In this document: positions 44,702 to 53,162 of the stretch, piece by piece
How positions within the stretch are numbered: position 1 is the stretch's first letter
Layout: each line of letters opens with the position of its first letter
NCBI RefSeq assembly: GCF_030549615.1
Contig: NZ_CP130832.1
Location: 4,030,001 to 4,094,000 of the forward strand
Length of the DNA: 64,000 nucleotides
Direction of reading: 5' to 3'
Source of the DNA: Stenotrophomonas sp. 610A2
GTDB taxonomy: Bacteria; Pseudomonadota; Gammaproteobacteria; Xanthomonadales; Xanthomonadaceae
Program-made: the position numbers and the translations under genes
The notes under the pieces: generated by a model
Seen by the model: the letters and a program-made list of their open reading frames with translations, nothing else
What the model was told of the DNA's origin: nothing
Databases searched by the model: none

Positions 44702-44715
44702 GCCCAAGCCCGGAC

Positions 44716-44991
44716 GTGACGGTTTATATCGACGATGCGGTACATCCCTGGCGCGGCGAGCGTTGGGCGCATCTGATGGCCGACACCTTGCCCGAGCTGC
44801 ATGCTTTGGCGCAGCAGCTCGGGATTCCGCGCAGGGCTTTCCAGAACCGCCCCAGCGGCGTGCACTACGATGTGCCTGCCCCGTTGCGTGAGCAGGCGAT
44901 TGCGCTGGGTGCGCAGGCGATATCGCGGCACACCGATCGCGCGCAGATGCGCCGGGTGATTGCCAATGCACGGGCGTTGTACCAGCCCTGA
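44716..44991 (+). CDS. DUF4031 family protein
   Basis: A 91-residue protein with GTG start at 44716. MTVYIDDAVHPWRGERWAHLMAD and the tail SRHTDRAQMRRVIANA match the DUF4031 pattern. Function unknown. It follows the preceding gene by 14 bases, suggesting co-transcription. Confidence 0.88.
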   Translation: MTVYIDDAVHPWRGERWAHLMADTLPELHALAQQLGIPRRAFQNRPSGVHYDVPAPLREQAIALGAQAISRHTDRAQMRRVIANARALYQP

Positions 44992-45001
44992 TAGATGCAC
45001 C

Positions 45002-45116
45002 GTAGTGCCGAGCCATGCTCGGCAGAAGCTTCACCGGTAAAGCCCTGCCGAGCATGGCTCGGCACTACATGTTGGTCTATCGGTAGAGCCCCTTGCCGAG
45101 CATGGCTCGGCACTAC
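45002..45116. repeat. SMAG repeat cluster (three copies)
   Basis: One forward unit at 45002-45024 and two inverted units at 45046-45068 and 45094-45116, between convergent genes. Confidence 0.93.
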
Positions 45117-45134
45117 CGTTGCGTTGCTGCGGGC

Positions 45135-45677
45135 TCAGAACGGGTCGCTGCCCGGGCGCACTTCCACACCCAGCAACGAGCACAACGCCAGCATCGCTTC
45201 ATCGTCGCGGCTCAGTGCCACCCAACCGGCGTAGGCGTCGCCACCGGTATTCCAGTTCCAGACCGTGTAACCGTGCTCGCGCAGGCGGTCATGGGCGGTG
45301 GTCATCAGGGTGGGTACGTCGAGGTCGTCGGTGAAGTCTTCGTCGTCGAAGTCACCGCCCCAGGCGATATCCAGGTTCCAGCGCGCTGCCATTTCGTCCA
45401 GTGCGGCGACGAAGGAATCGGTGTCCTTCCAGTCCACGTAGAAACCTGAACGCCAGTCGATGGCATCCTTCAGGTCCCACAGCCATTGCTCGTCGGTGGC
45501 GTCTTCCTCGTTACCCGCGCGCGCCTCGCGCCAGGCATCGAACTGCTGCAGCGCTGCGTCCTCGTCACCGGGATTGATCAGCCACAGCAGGTTCCAGACC
45601 CGCGCCGGATGGTCGTCTTCGTCGAAGTCCGGTTGCAGTTCGTCAGAGTCTTCGTAATCGGCGCTGTTGTCAGGCAT
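45135..45677 (-). CDS. DUF6630-like acidic hypothetical protein
   Basis: A 180-residue very acidic protein. NPGDEDAALQQFDAWREAR, WDLKDAIDWRSGFYVDWKDTDSFV and the C-terminal GGDAYAGWVALSRDDEAM suggest a family annotated DUF6630 (from memory). No signal peptide or membrane helix. Possibly related to immunity or SMI1/KNR4-like proteins, unproven. Confidence 0.75.
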   Translation of the reverse strand: MPDNSADYEDSDELQPDFDEDDHPARVWNLLWLINPGDEDAALQQFDAWREARAGNEEDATDEQWLWDLKDAIDWRSGFYVDWKDTDSFVAALDEMAARWNLDIAWGGDFDDEDFTDDLDVPTLMTTAHDRLREHGYTVWNWNTGGDAYAGWVALSRDDEAMLALCSLLGVEVRPGSDPF

Positions 45678-45806
45678 GAGGCGGTTTCCACTACGTAATG
45701 CCGCGCATTCTGCCGCCAGCAGCGTGCCAGCGAAAGCCTTGGCACGCCACAGCGGTTATCCTTGCGCCCCGAAGAGGGCCACGGTGGCCTTCACTGAAGC
45801 ATTGAT

Positions 45807-46055
45807 ATGAGCGATACCCCTCCCGATCATCTGGCGGTCAACCCGCAGAGCCCGTTCCACAATGCCGAAGCGCTGCAGCGCGGCGTCGGCGTGCGTTTCA
45901 ACGGCATCGAGCGTGATGACGTGGAAGAGTATTCCGTGCAGGAAGGCTGGATCCGCGTACAGGCCGGCAAGGCCCGCGACCGCCGCGGCAACCCGATGAC
46001 CTTGAAGATCAAGGGTTCGGTTGAGCCGTATTTTCTTGAGTTGAAGAACGTTTAA
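45807..46055 (+). CDS. DUF3297 family protein
   Basis: An 82-residue soluble protein. It contains the characteristic N-terminus LAVNPQSPFHNAEALQRGVGVRFNG (interrupted here only for length) and DVEEYSVQEGWIRV, with a final basic-acidic pattern of DUF3297. Function unknown; widespread in Proteobacteria. Alone, in front of a repeat-rich gap. Confidence 0.9.
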   Translation: MSDTPPDHLAVNPQSPFHNAEALQRGVGVRFNGIERDDVEEYSVQEGWIRVQAGKARDRRGNPMTLKIKGSVEPYFLELKNV

Positions 46056-46067
46056 GAGCTTAAGAGC

Positions 46068-46177
46068 CTACCCTCACCCCAACCCCTCTCCCGCACGCGG
46101 GAGAGGGGCTAAAGCGGGATGGCTTGCGCTCTGAAAGCCCCTCTCCCGCCTGCGGGAGAGGGGTTGGGGTGAGGGGA
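46068..46177. repeat. two inverted GC-rich palindromic repeats
   Basis: ACCCTCACCCCAACCCCTCTCCC at about 46070 and its inverse (ending GTTGGGGTGAGGG) near 46155-46177 enclose palindromic GGGAGAGGGG units, between two convergent genes. Confidence 0.85.
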
Positions 46178-46208
46178 AGCTCCTAGCTAAAGAACCCCAA
46201 AACCACCC

Positions 46209-47852
46209 TCAATCCCGCTGCCGCGTCTCCAGCAGATCCAGATTGCGGATCATCTTGCGCGCGATCTCATCGGATACCTGCCCGCGCCGGGTCAGCCGGA
46301 ACAGCTCCTCGCGCTCGGCGTTCAAGCCGGCCGAACGCAGGCTGCGATAGGCCTGTTCCATGCGTCGCACCTTTTCCGGGTCTTCATCCGGGCCCTGCCC
46401 TTTCTCCAGATTGCGCTGGTACAGCAGGCTCACCCGCGCCGCAGCATCGTTCAGCAGCTGCACGGCACCGGTGGACTGGCCTTCCACCAAGGCCTGGCGC
46501 GCCTTCTCCACCGCCGCCAGGGCAGCCTTGGACGAGGCCCTGCGGGCCAGGTCTTCCTCGCGCCGGCTGTCGTCGTCCTTGGGCAGCTCCAGGCCCTTGA
46601 GCAGCCGCGGCAGCATCAGGCTGGCGCCGACCAGCGATACCAGGATCACCGCTGCGGCAAGGAAGATCACCAGATCGCGGGCCGGGAACGGCTCGCCGCC
46701 AGGCACCATCAAGGGCAGGGTCAGCACGCCGGCCAAGGTGATCGCACCACGCACGCCGGCCACCGACATCGCCAACACCACCCGCCAAGGCGTGCTGGCC
46801 TCTTTTTCGCCACGCATCCGCGCCCGCAGCAGGTTCCAACGCAGCGACAGCCACACCCAGGCCAGGCGCAGCACCACCAGCACGGCATTGATCGCCAGCA
46901 CATAGACCAGCAGCCACCACGCACTGTGATGGCCGGTCTCCGACATGGTCTCGATCGCGCGCTCGACAATGCCCGGCAACTGTTCGCCCAGCAGCACGAA
47001 GATGATGCCGTTGAAGCTGAACTGCACCATGTTCCAGACCGCATTGCGCTGCACGCGCATGCTGCCGCTGATGCGGCCGGTCAACTCCACGTAACTCATG
47101 GTCACGCCCGCGGCCACCGCGGCGAGGATGCCCGATGCATGCAGTTCTTCCGCCAGCAGGTAGGCGGCAAACGGGATCAACAGGTTGACCAGCAGCGCCG
47201 CGCCCGGCTCCTCACCGAAGCTGCGCCACAACCAGCGCTGGAAGGTGGACACGCTCCAGGTCACCGCCACGCCAATCGCCAGGCCAGCGAACGCCACCCA
47301 CAGGAAGGTCAGCGAGGCCTCTGCCAACGAGAACGAACCGGTCATCACCGCCGCCACCGCGAAGCGGAAACAGACCAGGCCGGAGGCGTCGTTCAACAGC
47401 GACTCGCCTTCCAGGATGTGCATCAGCCGCTTGGGAATCGGCACGCGCGAAGCGATGGCGCCGACCGCCACCGGATCGGTCGGCGAGATGATCGCCGCCA
47501 ACGCGAATGCCACCGCCAACGGCATCGACGGAATCATCCAGTGGATCAGCAGGCCGGCACCGATCACGGTGAACACCACCAGCCCGAACGCCAACTCCAG
47601 GATCGCGCCCTTGTCACGGAACAGGCCCTGCTTGGGAATACGCCAACCGTCGAGGAACAGCAGCGGTGGCAGGAACAGCAGGAAGAACATGTCCGGCTCA
47701 AGCGCATGGCCGCGATTGAACACGCCAGCGATCAGCGCACCCAGGCCGATCTGCACCAGCGGCAACGGCAATGAGAAGGGGAGGATTCTTACCAGATAGC
47801 CACTGGCGACAACCGCCACCAGCATCGCCAGAACTACTTCAATCGTGTGCAT
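46209..47852 (-). CDS. CPA1-family Na+/H+ antiporter
   Basis: A 547-residue membrane transporter of the monovalent cation:proton antiporter-1 family. About 12 helices occupy residues 1-420. The conserved ion-binding motif is in IISPTDPVAVGAIASRVP. The hydrophilic C-terminal 130 residues are highly charged (KALAAVEKARQALVEGQ) and lie in the cytosol, as in NhaP-like proteins. It exchanges Na+ or K+ for H+; the specificity is not determined. Confidence 0.93.
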   Translation of the reverse strand: MHTIEVVLAMLVAVVASGYLVRILPFSLPLPLVQIGLGALIAGVFNRGHALEPDMFFLLFLPPLLFLDGWRIPKQGLFRDKGAILELAFGLVVFTVIGAGLLIHWMIPSMPLAVAFALAAIISPTDPVAVGAIASRVPIPKRLMHILEGESLLNDASGLVCFRFAVAAVMTGSFSLAEASLTFLWVAFAGLAIGVAVTWSVSTFQRWLWRSFGEEPGAALLVNLLIPFAAYLLAEELHASGILAAVAAGVTMSYVELTGRISGSMRVQRNAVWNMVQFSFNGIIFVLLGEQLPGIVERAIETMSETGHHSAWWLLVYVLAINAVLVVLRLAWVWLSLRWNLLRARMRGEKEASTPWRVVLAMSVAGVRGAITLAGVLTLPLMVPGGEPFPARDLVIFLAAAVILVSLVGASLMLPRLLKGLELPKDDDSRREEDLARRASSKAALAAVEKARQALVEGQSTGAVQLLNDAAARVSLLYQRNLEKGQGPDEDPEKVRRMEQAYRSLRSAGLNAEREELFRLTRRGQVSDEIARKMIRNLDLLETRQRD

Positions 47853-48105
47853 GCCCGTTCCACGGATTCACTACCGCGGCAGCAGGCTGCCGACACTGGC
47901 AGTGGCGGATGAATACCTTGGAAATTACCACAGCAATCAGGCAATGCAGTTGTCGATGTGTTCGATCACTGCCCGCAAGCGCGCCACTGGAACCAGCACA
48001 TCCACTGTTTCGGCAGCATCCACGCGCACTCCGTCCGCGCGAAATCACTCAGCGTGCAGCGCGGGTTCCTGCGCTGCACGCCGACCTGTCACCCGCAGCC
48101 TTCAA

Positions 48106-48900
48106 TCACGCCTCGCCATCAAAGCGGTAGATGTCCATGGCCAGGAAGCCCATGTCGATACCGGCATCAATCCGCTGCGCGCCGAGCTGGTCGCTGCCGG
48201 CCGCGCCCATCGCGAAATACAACGGCAGTAGATGCTCGTCGGTGGGGTGCGCCTGCGCCGCGAATGGCGCCTGCCGGCGGTAGTCGAGCATGGCCGGCAC
48301 ATCATTGGCCTCCAGCTTCTGTTCCACCCACTGGATGAAGGGACGCACATAAGCCGCCTCCTTGCCGTCCTGGTAATTACGCCATTCGTGCAGGTTGTGG
48401 GTGATGCTGCCCGAGCCGACCAGCAGCACGCCCTGCTCGCGCAGCGGCGCCAAGGCGCGGCCCATCGCAAACTGGTGCGCTGGCCCAAGCGACGGCTGGA
48501 TCGACACCTGCAACACCGGGATATCGGCCTGCGGATAGAGATAGCGCAGCGGCACCCAGGCGCCATGATCGAGCCCGCGCTGCGGGTCGATGCCCGGCTG
48601 CAGGCCGGCTTCGGCCAGCCGCTGGGCAACCTCCTGGGCCAACGCCGGGGCACCCGGTGCCGGGTATTGCAGCTGATACAACTCGTCCGGGAAACCACCG
48701 AAATCATGGATGGTTTCCGGCTGTGCCGCCGCCGACACCCGTGGCGTACGCCCCAGCCAGTGCGCCGAGGCCATGACGATGGCCCGCGGCCGCTGCATCC
48801 CGGCAGCCAGTTCGGCCAGGCGCGGGCCAACCAGCCCCGGCTGCAGGGCGGTCATCGGTGAACCATGCGAGATGTAGAGGGAAGGCAGCCTGCTGCTCAT
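48106..48900 (-). CDS. DODA-type extradiol ring-cleavage dioxygenase
   Basis: A 264-residue class III (LigB-like) dioxygenase of the YgiD/4,5-DOPA-dioxygenase type. Metal-ligand histidines are in ISHGSPMTALQPG (N-terminal), DHGAWVPLR and SASITHNL-like motifs (here GSGSITHNLHEW). ATG 48900 has GGGAG eight bases before it. It is divergent from a LysR gene, which likely regulates it. The physiological substrate is unknown. Confidence 0.92.
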   Translation of the reverse strand: MSSRLPSLYISHGSPMTALQPGLVGPRLAELAAGMQRPRAIVMASAHWLGRTPRVSAAAQPETIHDFGGFPDELYQLQYPAPGAPALAQEVAQRLAEAGLQPGIDPQRGLDHGAWVPLRYLYPQADIPVLQVSIQPSLGPAHQFAMGRALAPLREQGVLLVGSGSITHNLHEWRNYQDGKEAAYVRPFIQWVEQKLEANDVPAMLDYRRQAPFAAQAHPTDEHLLPLYFAMGAAGSDQLGAQRIDAGIDMGFLAMDIYRFDGEA

Positions 48901-48939
48901 CGTGAACTCCCTGACGGGGTTTGGAGAGTGCACAGGTTA

Positions 48940-48958
48940 TTGCCGGGAGCCCCGGCAA
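48940..48958. promoter_or_regulatory. inverted repeat between divergent genes
   Basis: TTGCCGGGAGCCCCGGCAA is a perfect 8-3-8 palindrome, 39 bp from the dioxygenase start and 43 bp from the LysR start. It could be the LysR operator. Confidence 0.5.
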
Positions 48959-49001
48959 CAAATAATCTCGACGGCAACGTTTTATTGCGGAAACGGGAAC
49001 A

Positions 49002-49904
49002 ATGGACACCATCGATGCCATGCGGGTGTTTGTCACGGTGGTCGAGCGCAATGGCTTCAGTGCCGCCGCCGACGCCCTGGACATCTCCACCGCCGCCGTT
49101 ACCCGCCAGGTCGCCGCGCTGGAGAAGCGCCTGTCCACCCGCCTGCTCAACCGCACCACCCGCCGGGTCAGCCCGACCAGCACCGGCGCCGCCTATTACC
49201 AGCGCTGTATCCAGCTGCTGGCCGAATTCGATGAACTGGAAGCCTCGGTCGGCGCGCAGGCGCTGCAGCCGTCCGGACGGCTGCGAATCAACGCGCCGGT
49301 CAGCTACGGCATCGCCCGGCTGGGTGCGCTGCTGCCGGCTTACAGCGCGCGCTATCCGCAGGTGGAGCTGGACCTGCAGCTGTCGGACCGCTTGGTCGAC
49401 ATGGTCGAGGAAGGCTATGACCTGGCCATCCGCATCATCCGCCAGCCTGCGCCCAACCTGATTGCCCGGCACCTGGGCCAGGTCCACATCCGCCTGTGTG
49501 CGGCGCCCTCCTACCTGGCCCGACGCGGCACGCCAGCTACTCCACAGGATCTGGCCACGCACGAATGCCTGGCCTACACCTACTCCGCCGCCGGCGAGGC
49601 ACTGCAGCTGCTTGGGCCCGAGGGTGAGGTCAGCATCCCCGTGCAACCGCACCTGCGCGCCAACAATGGCGAGGTGCTGCGCGAGGCTGCGATTGCCGGC
49701 ATGGGCATCATTGCCCAGCCCGATTTCATCATCGGCCAGGCGCTTGCCGATGGCCGCCTGGTACCGGTGCTGCCGCAGTGGGAAGTACCGCCGATCGGCA
49801 TCTATGCGGTCTATACCAGCCGCAGCCATCTGGCGCCCAAAGTGCGCAGCTTCATCGACTATCTGGTCGAATGCCTGGACGAAGACGCCGCCCGCTCAGC
49901 GTGA
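49002..49904 (+). CDS. LysR-family transcriptional regulator
   Basis: A 300-residue regulator; HTH at residues 4-62 (NGFSAAADALDISTAAVTRQV), effector domain after residue 90 (PSGRLRINAPVSYGI). Its start is 101 bp from the divergent dioxygenase gene, with a palindrome between, fitting regulation of that gene. Its 3' end overlaps the convergent EAL gene by nine bases. Confidence 0.92.
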   Translation: MDTIDAMRVFVTVVERNGFSAAADALDISTAAVTRQVAALEKRLSTRLLNRTTRRVSPTSTGAAYYQRCIQLLAEFDELEASVGAQALQPSGRLRINAPVSYGIARLGALLPAYSARYPQVELDLQLSDRLVDMVEEGYDLAIRIIRQPAPNLIARHLGQVHIRLCAAPSYLARRGTPATPQDLATHECLAYTYSAAGEALQLLGPEGEVSIPVQPHLRANNGEVLREAAIAGMGIIAQPDFIIGQALADGRLVPVLPQWEVPPIGIYAVYTSRSHLAPKVRSFIDYLVECLDEDAARSA

Positions 49905-52853
49905 GCGGCTGTCTTCCAGCATTGTCAGCACCTGTTCCAGCGGCATCGGCCGGCCCAGCAGGAAACCCTGCACCTGGTCGCAGCCATGCGCAGCCAACCA
50001 GCGCCGCTGACCATCGGTCTCCACACCTTCGGCGATCACCGACAGGCCCATACTGTGGCCAAGTGACAGCAGCGCGCGGCAGATGGCAGCGTTGCGCGGA
50101 TTGCTTTCAACGTCACTGACGAAGCCACGGTCGATCTTCAGCGAATCCAGCGGCAGATGCTGCAGGTAGGACATGCTTGAGAAGCCGGTACCGAAGTCAT
50201 CCAGCGCCACACCCACACCATTGGCATGCAGGTGCCCCAGCGTTTGCAGTGCCTGGGTTGGATTGCGCATCAGCACGCTCTCCGTGAGCTCCATCTGCAA
50301 TGCACCGCGGGCCAGGCCATGGTCCTGCATGGCACGGCTGAACTCGCCGACCAGATCACTGTTGAACAACTGCACCGCCGACACGTTCACCGCGATCGGC
50401 AGGTGCTGCCAGCCGGCCGCGGACAACTGCTGCTGCGCGCGTGCGGCAGCGTGTATGACCCAGCGGCCGAGCGCGATGATCAGGCCGGTGTCTTCGCACA
50501 GCTGGATGAAATCGGCCGGCGGGATGAAGCTGCCATCGGCCTGCGGCCAGCGCAGCAGGGCCTCCAACGCCACCGGGCTGCCCTCGGAGGCATCCAGGAT
50601 GGGCTGGAAGTGCAGCAGGAATTCGCCACGATCAATTGCGATATGGATGCGCCCGGCCAACTGCAGGCGCTCGGTGTAATGCGCCGCCATGCCGGTATTG
50701 AAGTGCTGCAAGGCAGTGCCGGTCTCGCGCGCGGCATGCGCCGCCTGTGCGGCACGGCCGAGTACCTGTTCGGCCAGTTCGCCATCCAGCGGGCAACTGG
50801 CCACGCCGATGCGCGCTTCCAGCTGGTGGTAGGTGTCACGGCCACGGATCGGCTCGGCCACCGCGGCCATCAGCGCATCCAGCGCCAGCTGCGGATCACG
50901 CTCGCCCTCGATGGCCAGCACGAAGTCCTCGGCCGGCTGGTGCGCCAGCAGACCGTAGCGCGCGGCGAGCCCGCCCAACCGCACCGACACCGCGCGCAGC
51001 GCTTCCTCGCCGGCATCACGGCCGAGGGTATCGGTGATCATCTGCAGGCCGCGCAACTGCACGTGGGCGATGGTGTAGCCGCGGCTGCCTGCATCCAGAC
51101 GTTCGGACAAGGCACGCACGGTGAGCAGGCCGGTGCCGGCATGGTGGCTGGCGCGGTAGGCCAGCTCGTTCTCATAGCGCAGGCGCTGGCTGACGTCCTC
51201 GGCCAGTACCAGGCAGGCATTGCGGCTGGCAAATTCCAGCTTGGCAAAGTGCCCCTGCACATGGAAGGCACTGCCGTCCTTGCGCAGGTGGGTGCTGACC
51301 TGCAGGCCCAGCAGTTCACCGCTCAGGGCACGCCCGGCGCTCTGGCGGATCTCATCCCATTCCGCCGCCGGACGGATGTCCAGGATCGACATCGACAGGA
51401 ATTCCTCGCGGCTGTAGCCGTACTGGTCGATCGCTGCCTGGTTCACTTCAAGGAAGCGCAGCGTGACCAGATCGAAGATCCAGAACGGTGCCGGATTACG
51501 GTCAAACACCAGCCGGAACTGGCGCTGTGCTTCCTGCGCGCGCGCCTCGGTAGTGACCCGCTCGCTGATATCCACCACCGCGCCAGCCAGGCGCTTGCGC
51601 TCGCCGACATCGTCGACAAGCTCACCGCGTGCGGACAGCCAGCGCAGCGAGCCATCGCCGCCGCGCACGCGGAACATCGCGTTCAAGGCGCCCTTGCCTG
51701 CCAGCGCCCGCGTCAACATGTCCTTGAGCCAGTCGCGGTCTTCCTCGTGTACCCGTTCCAGGAAACCATCCAGCGAGGTGCTGCGCCCGGGCAGGTTCAA
51801 CATCTGCTGGGTCAGCGCCGACCAATACACGATCGGCCTTTCACCGTGGATCGACCAGGTACCGACCTTGCCTACTTCATGCGCAAGCGCAAGCTCGGCA
51901 TTGCCCGCCTGCAGCTCTTCGCTGAGCTGGCGCTGGTGGCGAGTGCTGCGGTCAACCCGGTACAGCAGGTAGCCGAAGCCAATCAGATACAGCAGATAGA
52001 TGCCGATCGACGCATATAGCAGCAAGTACCAGCCTGCCATCACCTCGCGGTAGGACAGCGCCGCGTACAGGCTGAGCGGGTAGTCCATCGGCACGCTGAC
52101 CGCGGCGATACGACGCTCACCGTCGTACGGACTGGTCACCACCCCCTGCTCCAGCACCGTTGGCGATGGCGGCAGTACCCGCATCGGCCGCGGTAGGGCA
52201 TTGCCAACCAAGCGGCCCGGGTCGCGGCTGTGGGCCAGCAGCTGGCCATAGCGGTTACCAATCGAGGCGGTACCGTCGCGACCGAGGTCCAGGCCACTGA
52301 CCACCTCCTGGAACGCGCCCAGCCGCACCCGCGTCAGCAACCACTGGCCCGGCTGCACCTGCAAGGCCGAGCGCAGTACCCAATGCTTGTCCGGCATCTG
52401 CTCCAGGGCACCGAGATAGAGGCCACCATTGAGCAGGCGGTTTTCCGGAAGCACCCAGTTCTGCAAGGTCGGGTCGCCCTCGCCGGCCGACAGCGGCGCG
52501 CCGTGATCATCCACCAAGGTGATGGACGCCAGGTCCTGGTTGCGCTCCAGCACGCCGCGCAGGCTGGCCTCAAACAAGGCAGGTGCCTGATCAGGCACCT
52601 GTCGATAGAACTCCCGGGTATCGCTTGCAGTACCGCGCAAGGCGCGTTCCCAGGTCACCAGCTGCGCGCGCAGCAGGCGGTTGCTGCCACTGGCCAAGGC
52701 CGTCGACTGCCGCTGCGCGGCCTCGAGCCGACTGTTGCGGTCGTTCCACAGCATGCTGATCAAGCCACCCGCCAACAGCAACGCCACCGCGATGCCGGCG
52801 ATGATCATGACCCGCAATGGATGCGCAGGCGTCCGAGTCACCGCTGGGCCCAA
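49896..52853 (-). CDS. PAS-GGDEF-EAL cyclic-di-GMP phosphodiesterase, GGDEF degenerate
   Basis: A 985-residue membrane protein. Helices at about 15-35 and 270-295 bracket a periplasmic sensor domain, then three PAS domains, a GGDEF domain and an EAL domain. In the GGDEF position the sequence reads HQPAEDFVLAIEG, so the catalytic motif is lost. The EAL domain has its hallmarks: EALLRW, DDFGTGFSS, ELTES, KIDRGFV and AEGVET. It should hydrolyse c-di-GMP. The start TTG at 52853 has no clear ribosome site, and a downstream ATG at about 52808 is possible. Confidence 0.9.
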   Translation of the reverse strand: MGPAVTRTPAHPLRVMIIAGIAVALLLAGGLISMLWNDRNSRLEAAQRQSTALASGSNRLLRAQLVTWERALRGTASDTREFYRQVPDQAPALFEASLRGVLERNQDLASITLVDDHGAPLSAGEGDPTLQNWVLPENRLLNGGLYLGALEQMPDKHWVLRSALQVQPGQWLLTRVRLGAFQEVVSGLDLGRDGTASIGNRYGQLLAHSRDPGRLVGNALPRPMRVLPPSPTVLEQGVVTSPYDGERRIAAVSVPMDYPLSLYAALSYREVMAGWYLLLYASIGIYLLYLIGFGYLLYRVDRSTRHQRQLSEELQAGNAELALAHEVGKVGTWSIHGERPIVYWSALTQQMLNLPGRSTSLDGFLERVHEEDRDWLKDMLTRALAGKGALNAMFRVRGGDGSLRWLSARGELVDDVGERKRLAGAVVDISERVTTEARAQEAQRQFRLVFDRNPAPFWIFDLVTLRFLEVNQAAIDQYGYSREEFLSMSILDIRPAAEWDEIRQSAGRALSGELLGLQVSTHLRKDGSAFHVQGHFAKLEFASRNACLVLAEDVSQRLRYENELAYRASHHAGTGLLTVRALSERLDAGSRGYTIAHVQLRGLQMITDTLGRDAGEEALRAVSVRLGGLAARYGLLAHQPAEDFVLAIEGERDPQLALDALMAAVAEPIRGRDTYHQLEARIGVASCPLDGELAEQVLGRAAQAAHAARETGTALQHFNTGMAAHYTERLQLAGRIHIAIDRGEFLLHFQPILDASEGSPVALEALLRWPQADGSFIPPADFIQLCEDTGLIIALGRWVIHAAARAQQQLSAAGWQHLPIAVNVSAVQLFNSDLVGEFSRAMQDHGLARGALQMELTESVLMRNPTQALQTLGHLHANGVGVALDDFGTGFSSMSYLQHLPLDSLKIDRGFVSDVESNPRNAAICRALLSLGHSMGLSVIAEGVETDGQRRWLAAHGCDQVQGFLLGRPMPLEQVLTMLEDSRSR

Positions 52854-53162
52854 CGTATCGGTAGATGGTCAACTGGCATTGCGTATGTTGGTCCTGGCAT
52901 CACTACAACTAGGAACCGGCAGGTGGGGACCTGCAGCGGCTGCATGCGAACACCACATACTCAACGCTGCCGATGTCTCCCCAGACATCATCTGCAGCGC
53001 GTTCGCTCAAGCATGCAGCAGAACCACCGTCGGCGTGAAGAGTGCGTGACCAATTTTCTCGCATTCCCCGCACTTGTGCACATCCGTCAAGTGCCAGAAT
53101 CGATATCTTTGTGAACGCGGTTGGAGGTCTAGACTTGTCATACCCATCCTCTGGATACCGTC

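Noticed and set aside
50226..52019. A 597-residue plus-strand frame opposite the EAL protein
   Set aside because: The minus-strand frame carries complete EAL motifs; this one is a shadow rich in Gln, His and Arg.
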